Below, in pieces: positions 5,529 to 8,086 of a stretch of DNA of 8,086 bases. Every line of letters begins with the position of its first letter. Within the stretch, counting starts at the first letter, position 1. The notes under the pieces were generated by a model that saw only the letters and a list, made by a program, of their open reading frames with translations, was not told where the DNA came from and made no database searches. Location of the stretch: assembly GCA_044870185.1 (NCBI GenBank), contig JBIOYL010000154.1, positions 1-8,086 on the forward strand, given 5' to 3'. This stretch comes from JBIOYL01 sp044870185. Its GTDB lineage: Bacteria > Actinomycetota > CALGFH01. The translations under genes and the position numbers were made by a program.

Positions 5529-5660
5529 GGTCGCCTCCTGTCGCGACTGGCGCTCGGAGTGGGTGCCTCCGTATGCGTGCCCGGCGAACGCGGGCGCCAA
5601 CGTGGAGCTCCGCATCCGCCGATAGTTGCCATGGCTATCATTTCCATGTAATGTATAGCC
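5529..5660. promoter_or_regulatory. Divergent MarR/dehydrogenase control region
   Basis: This 132-bp gap separates the two divergent genes. Its right-hand third (5621-5660) is clearly more A+T-rich than anything around it and contains the MarR promoter and dyad described separately. The half-site ATAGCCAT appears three times: as ATAGTTGCCAT with a 2-base insertion (5622-5632), inverted as ATGGCTAT (5631-5638), and directly (5655-5662). The dehydrogenase promoter must also lie in or near this gap, but I cannot pick one convincing pair of hexamers on the minus strand. Confidence 0.6.
5626..5654 (+). promoter_or_regulatory. Leaderless promoter of the MarR gene
   Basis: TTGCCA (5626-5631, five of six bases of TTGACA) and TAATGT (5649-5654, fitting TANNNT) are separated by exactly 17 nt. 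The -10 element ends 6 nt before the ATG at 5661, so transcription would begin at or next to the start codon. There is no Shine-Dalgarno in front of that ATG, which agrees with a leaderless mRNA, a common type in actinobacteria. Confidence 0.65.
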
Positions 5661-5662
5661 AT
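5631..5662. promoter_or_regulatory. Candidate MarR operator dyad
   Basis: ATGGCTAT (5631-5638) and ATAGCCAT (5655-5662) are perfect 8-bp inverted arms around a 16-nt centre that is itself partly symmetric; 12 of 16 base pairs of the 32-bp dyad match. It starts at the last base of the -35, covers the -10 and ends on the start codon. A bound regulator would block the promoter. MarR proteins commonly repress their own gene and a divergent neighbour, so this is the most likely site; binding is inference. Confidence 0.5.
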
Positions 5663-6596
5663 GCTGCCAGCTTCCGACCACGTCACCACCGGGTACCTGC
5701 TCTGGCGGGTCACCATGAAGTGGCGCGCGGCAGTCGATCGGGCGGTCGCCCCGCTCGGGTTGACTCACGCGCAATACTCGCTGCTCGCCTCGCTGTACGG
5801 CCTGTCACGCACCGGCACGCAGCCCAGCCAGCGGGAACTGGCCGACTACACGGGGCTGGAGCCGATCTACGTCTCCAAGCTCGCCCGGGCGCTGCAGCAG
5901 GCCGGCCTTTTGGAAAGGACCGAACACCCGGCCGACCCCCGAGCGGTGCAGCTGCGCCTCACCGAGCACGGCACCGCCGTCGTGCTGCGCGCCATTGCCA
6001 TCGTCGGTGCGCTCCACGAGGAGCTGACCGCACCGATCGGCGGCACGCACAGCCGCCGAAACCACGAACTGGCACGCACCTTGCGGACCCTGCTCGGCAT
6101 CCCGCCGGCCGCTGGCGGGACCGATGACAACGGGAGGGACACCATGCCGCAACCACCGACCTTGACCGGCCAGGACATCGGCGAAGCCGAAGGCGCCGTC
6201 CGTGCCCTGCTCGACCGGATCCTCGCCGACACCGGCACCACGAGCAACGAGTACATCGCCCTGCGCGTGCTGGCCGTCCGCGGCCCCGCCACAGCACCCG
6301 CCGCGCTCCACGAGTTCCTCGCCGGGCAGCGACAGCTCGGGCTCGACCTTGCCGCGGCCGCCGAGCTGCTCGGCAGGCTGGAGGCAAAAGGGCTGGTCAG
6401 CGGCAGTGCCCCAGACGGTCCGGGCCCCACGCAGCTGACCCCCGAAGGCGCCGCCCTGCACGCCAGGTTGGCCGCCGCGGTCACCACGGTCACCACGCGG
6501 CTGTACGCCGACTTCGACCCGGACGACCTGGCAACCGCGCACCGGGTACTGGCACAGGTCGTCGAGCGGGCCGACCGCCTCCGCGGCGAACTGTAA
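5661..6596 (+). CDS. Tandem (double-domain) MarR-family transcriptional regulator
   Basis: A 311-residue protein, about twice the usual MarR length. Domain 1 (about 1-150) is a typical MarR winged helix: N-terminal dimer helix (GYLLWRVTMKWRAAVDRA, 11-28), recognition region SQRELADYTGLEPIYVSKLARALQQ (56-80), and the wing HPADPRAVQLRLTEHG (89-104). A glycine/asparagine-rich linker follows (about 150-165). Domain 2 (about 166-311) repeats the layout more loosely: a helix, NEYIALRVLA (196-205), LLGRLEAKGLV (236-246), a wing ending in LTPEGAAL (259-266), then long C-terminal helices. Two wings in one chain could let a monomer act like a dimer. ATG 5661 fits the leaderless promoter and retains the full first helix. 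An in-frame ATG at 6144 with a strong ribosome-binding site could give domain 2 alone. The gene diverges from the dehydrogenase gene, its likely target. MarR identity of domain 1 is firm; domain 2 is probable. Confidence 0.88.
   Translation: MLPASDHVTTGYLLWRVTMKWRAAVDRAVAPLGLTHAQYSLLASLYGLSRTGTQPSQRELADYTGLEPIYVSKLARALQQAGLLERTEHPADPRAVQLRLTEHGTAVVLRAIAIVGALHEELTAPIGGTHSRRNHELARTLRTLLGIPPAAGGTDDNGRDTMPQPPTLTGQDIGEAEGAVRALLDRILADTGTTSNEYIALRVLAVRGPATAPAALHEFLAGQRQLGLDLAAAAELLGRLEAKGLVSGSAPDGPGPTQLTPEGAALHARLAAAVTTVTTRLYADFDPDDLATAHRVLAQVVERADRLRGEL
6132..6146 (+). promoter_or_regulatory. Internal ribosome-binding site and in-frame ATG before MarR domain 2
   Basis: GGGAGGG (6132-6138) lies 5 nt before ATG 6144, which is in frame with the long MarR gene (codon 162) and falls precisely at the inter-domain linker. 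Starting here would give a 150-residue protein of ordinary MarR size. A TGA in another frame sits just before it (6125-6127). The arrangement looks like a former pair of closely spaced MarR genes now fused, or a gene with two translation starts. Confidence 0.45.
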
Positions 6597-6637
6597 AGCG
6601 CTCGTGTCGCAATCTGTCGACCTCGCCGACCTGTCTG

Positions 6638-6664
6638 GCCGCCCGCGGTGATGACCTCGGCGGC
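6638..6664. terminator. Weak hairpin between convergent MarR and DMFase-like genes
   Basis: GCCGCC (6638-6643) and GGCGGC (6659-6664) form a 6-bp stem with a 15-nt loop in the 68-bp gap between the MarR stop (6596) and the end of the DMFase-like gene (6665). It directly abuts the TGA of the latter. No T-tract is present. It might help end one or both transcripts, but a stem this short is easily found by chance in G+C-rich DNA. Confidence 0.25.
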
Positions 6665-8086
6665 TCAGCCGATGCCCAGGACGCGCAGGTTGGGCCGGGA
6701 GGGATGGGCAAGCCCCGCCGGTCCGGCGGCGAAGGCGCGCAGGAGGTTCTCGGTCATGCGGCGCACGGCCCGCCGGTTGCGTGGGTCCTTGGCGCGCCGC
6801 TGCGAGCAGGACCTGTCCAGTTGGCACACCCAGGCGCTCGTGCCGCTGTCGAACACGCCGGCGCCGCTCGGCGCGGTGTAGTAGGTCACGTCCGCGTACG
6901 AGCGCATCCCGTTGCAGCGCACCCGGGAGTGGAACAGCACCTCGATCGTGGCCGGGGTGGGGAAGCCGGGCTGGACCCGGTCGTACTCGGGGCCGACCAG
7001 GCTCGGCAGGCGGTCCCCGGCCCGCAGGCCGGTGCCGGCCAGGATCCACGAGGACAGGTCGGCGACGACCGCGTCGGCGCGCACCGGGTTGCACTCGTAC
7101 AGGTCGCCGTTGAGGGTGCTCTCCGGCTGGTCGAGCGGCGGGTTGCGCCAGTCGACGGTGACCTCGGCGTCGTCCACGCCGTACAGCGGGTCGGCGTGGG
7201 CAGGGCGCTTGTAGTTGACCTCGCGGCGGTCGGGCCCAAGCGGCGAGCGCTCGAAGCGGATGTGGCGGAAGTCGGCGTTGGCGCCGAGGAAGGCGATGTT
7301 GACGCCGTGGTCGCGGGCCTGCTCGGCCCCTCGGCGCATCGCCGTCGACCAGTACTCGTCGTGGCCGAGCGAGACCAGCGCCCGGTGGCGGAGCAGCAGC
7401 CCCGGCCGCTCATGCAGATCGACGTCGGTGATGTAGGTGACGTCGAGGCCGAGCTGCTCGACGAAGCTCACCAGCGGCTGCTCGTTGCCGAAGAAGTCGC
7501 CCGCGCCGTCCTGCCCGTAGGGCCGGTCGAACGAGGCGACCCGCGAGCGCTCGGCGAAGCTGCCGCTCGCGCCGGCGTACAGGTTGTAGCCGCCCCAGAG
7601 GTTGTAGGCCTGCCAGGTCGTCACGGCGTTCATCACCACGAGCGCGGCCGTGCTCGTGTCGTCGCGTACGGTGAGCGGCACGTAGCGTCCGAACCCCTGG
7701 CTGTCGACGAGCTTGAGCAGGTAGTCGCCGGGGGGCCAGTCGGTGCCGATCGGGACCTCCGCCGATGGCGTCCAGCGTGCCTCGACCATGTTGGTCGTCG
7801 GGGTCCGCACCGGAGCCGGCTGGACCAGGCCGGGCTGCGGCGCCGACCGCCACACCAGGCGACCGTCGAGCCCCTGGTAGTAGCCCATGCGGTAAGCCTC
7901 GACGGCAAAGCGCGGCGCCCTGGTGGAGACGTACAGCCGCACCACGTCGCCCTGCCGGGCGCTGGTCCGGTCCGCGTAGCCCTCGATCTGGTCGGGCCTG
8001 CCGCGGCGGGCCAGCCGCCAGCCCGTCGTGCCGGGACGCAGGTTCTCGGCCATCACCCAGCTGCCGGGCCGGGCCGCGGCCGGCGG
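6665..8086 (-). CDS. N,N-dimethylformamidase beta-subunit-like protein (5' end outside window)
   Basis: The 473 visible codons match the large (beta) subunit family of N,N-dimethylformamidase, an amidohydrolase that splits dimethylformamide to dimethylamine and formate; many actinobacterial relatives have no known substrate. Counting from the GTG at 8056, the conserved parts are ENLRPGTTGWRL (4-15) with IEGYADRTS (24-32), MGYYQG (57-62), TTWQAYNLWGGYNLYAG (146-162), the LVSLGHDEYWS stretch (227-237), NIAFLGANADFRH (253-265) and TYYTAPSGAGVFDSG (391-405). Cysteines 380, 411 and 417 could suit an exported protein, but the N-terminus is not seen. The frame is open to the window edge with a proline/alanine-rich stretch before the GTG, so the gene continues beyond 8086; the GTG/ATG pair at 8056-8051 is not taken as the start. 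No small subunit gene lies on its downstream side, where the convergent MarR gene begins. The family call is good; the substrate is unknown. Confidence 0.85.
   Translation of the reverse strand, partial: PPAAARPGSWVMAENLRPGTTGWRLARRGRPDQIEGYADRTSARQGDVVRLYVSTRAPRFAVEAYRMGYYQGLDGRLVWRSAPQPGLVQPAPVRTPTTNMVEARWTPSAEVPIGTDWPPGDYLLKLVDSQGFGRYVPLTVRDDTSTAALVVMNAVTTWQAYNLWGGYNLYAGASGSFAERSRVASFDRPYGQDGAGDFFGNEQPLVSFVEQLGLDVTYITDVDLHERPGLLLRHRALVSLGHDEYWSTAMRRGAEQARDHGVNIAFLGANADFRHIRFERSPLGPDRREVNYKRPAHADPLYGVDDAEVTVDWRNPPLDQPESTLNGDLYECNPVRADAVVADLSSWILAGTGLRAGDRLPSLVGPEYDRVQPGFPTPATIEVLFHSRVRCNGMRSYADVTYYTAPSGAGVFDSGTSAWVCQLDRSCSQRRAKDPRNRRAVRRMTENLLRAFAAGPAGLAHPSRPNLRVLGIG

Noticed and set aside
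4701..5651. Plus-strand 316-codon frame antisense to the dehydrogenase
   Set aside because: Its composition is typical of an antisense shadow, and the opposite strand encodes a clear beta-hydroxyacid dehydrogenase.
5805..7094. Minus-strand 429-codon frame antisense to the MarR gene and overlapping the DMFase-like gene
   Set aside because: It spans two recognised genes in other frames and contains no recognisable domain.

Overview
The window is very G+C-rich. Every recognisable protein is of a kind common in Actinomycetota: a class II (mycobacterial/plant-type) DAHP synthase, a KamA-family radical SAM aminomutase, a GlsB/YeaQ/YmgE-type small membrane protein, a DUF2236/MpaB-type oxygenase, a GLYR-like beta-hydroxyacid dehydrogenase, a MarR regulator and an N,N-dimethylformamidase-like protein. 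It reads as ordinary chromosomal sequence from a high-GC actinobacterium. I see no transposase, phage gene, tRNA, rRNA or CRISPR array.

Layout. Positions 1-241 are a repeat-rich leader with no assignable gene. It holds three roughly 28-30 bp G+C-rich repeats, then three roughly 20 bp hairpin-forming repeats that end against the Shine-Dalgarno of aroG. aroG (242-1615, +) converges on kamA (3009-1612, -); the two stop codons interlock in one CTAG, so there is no intergenic space. Positions 3010-3381 are a non-coding divergent region with many inverted repeats, including a perfect 12-bp and a perfect 11-bp one, separating kamA from a small membrane-protein gene (3382-3636, +). A 9-bp hairpin follows that gene before the convergent oxygenase gene (4572-3706, -). 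The oxygenase lies downstream of, and probably in one operon with, a GLYR-like dehydrogenase gene (5528-4644, -). Divergent from that dehydrogenase is a double-length MarR regulator (5661-6596, +). The final gene (8086-6665, -) is a DMFase-like protein whose 5' end is outside the window.

Functional reading. aroG is shikimate-pathway housekeeping. KamA keeps the residues expected for lysine, so beta-lysine is the likeliest product, but no acetyltransferase (AblB) or peptide-synthetase gene is near. The best local unit is MarR / dehydrogenase / oxygenase. The 132-bp MarR-dehydrogenase gap is locally A+T-rich and holds a near-ideal leaderless promoter (TTGCCA, 17 nt, TAATGT, then ATG 7 nt later) overlaid by an ATGGCTAT...ATAGCCAT dyad. 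This suggests an autoregulated MarR that also controls the redox pair. The MarR protein is itself unusual: two MarR-like domains in tandem, with a good ribosome-binding site and ATG in frame at the start of the second. I found no clearly new multi-gene system. The points most worth checking are the tandem MarR and its operator, the structured kamA upstream region, and the aroG leader repeats.
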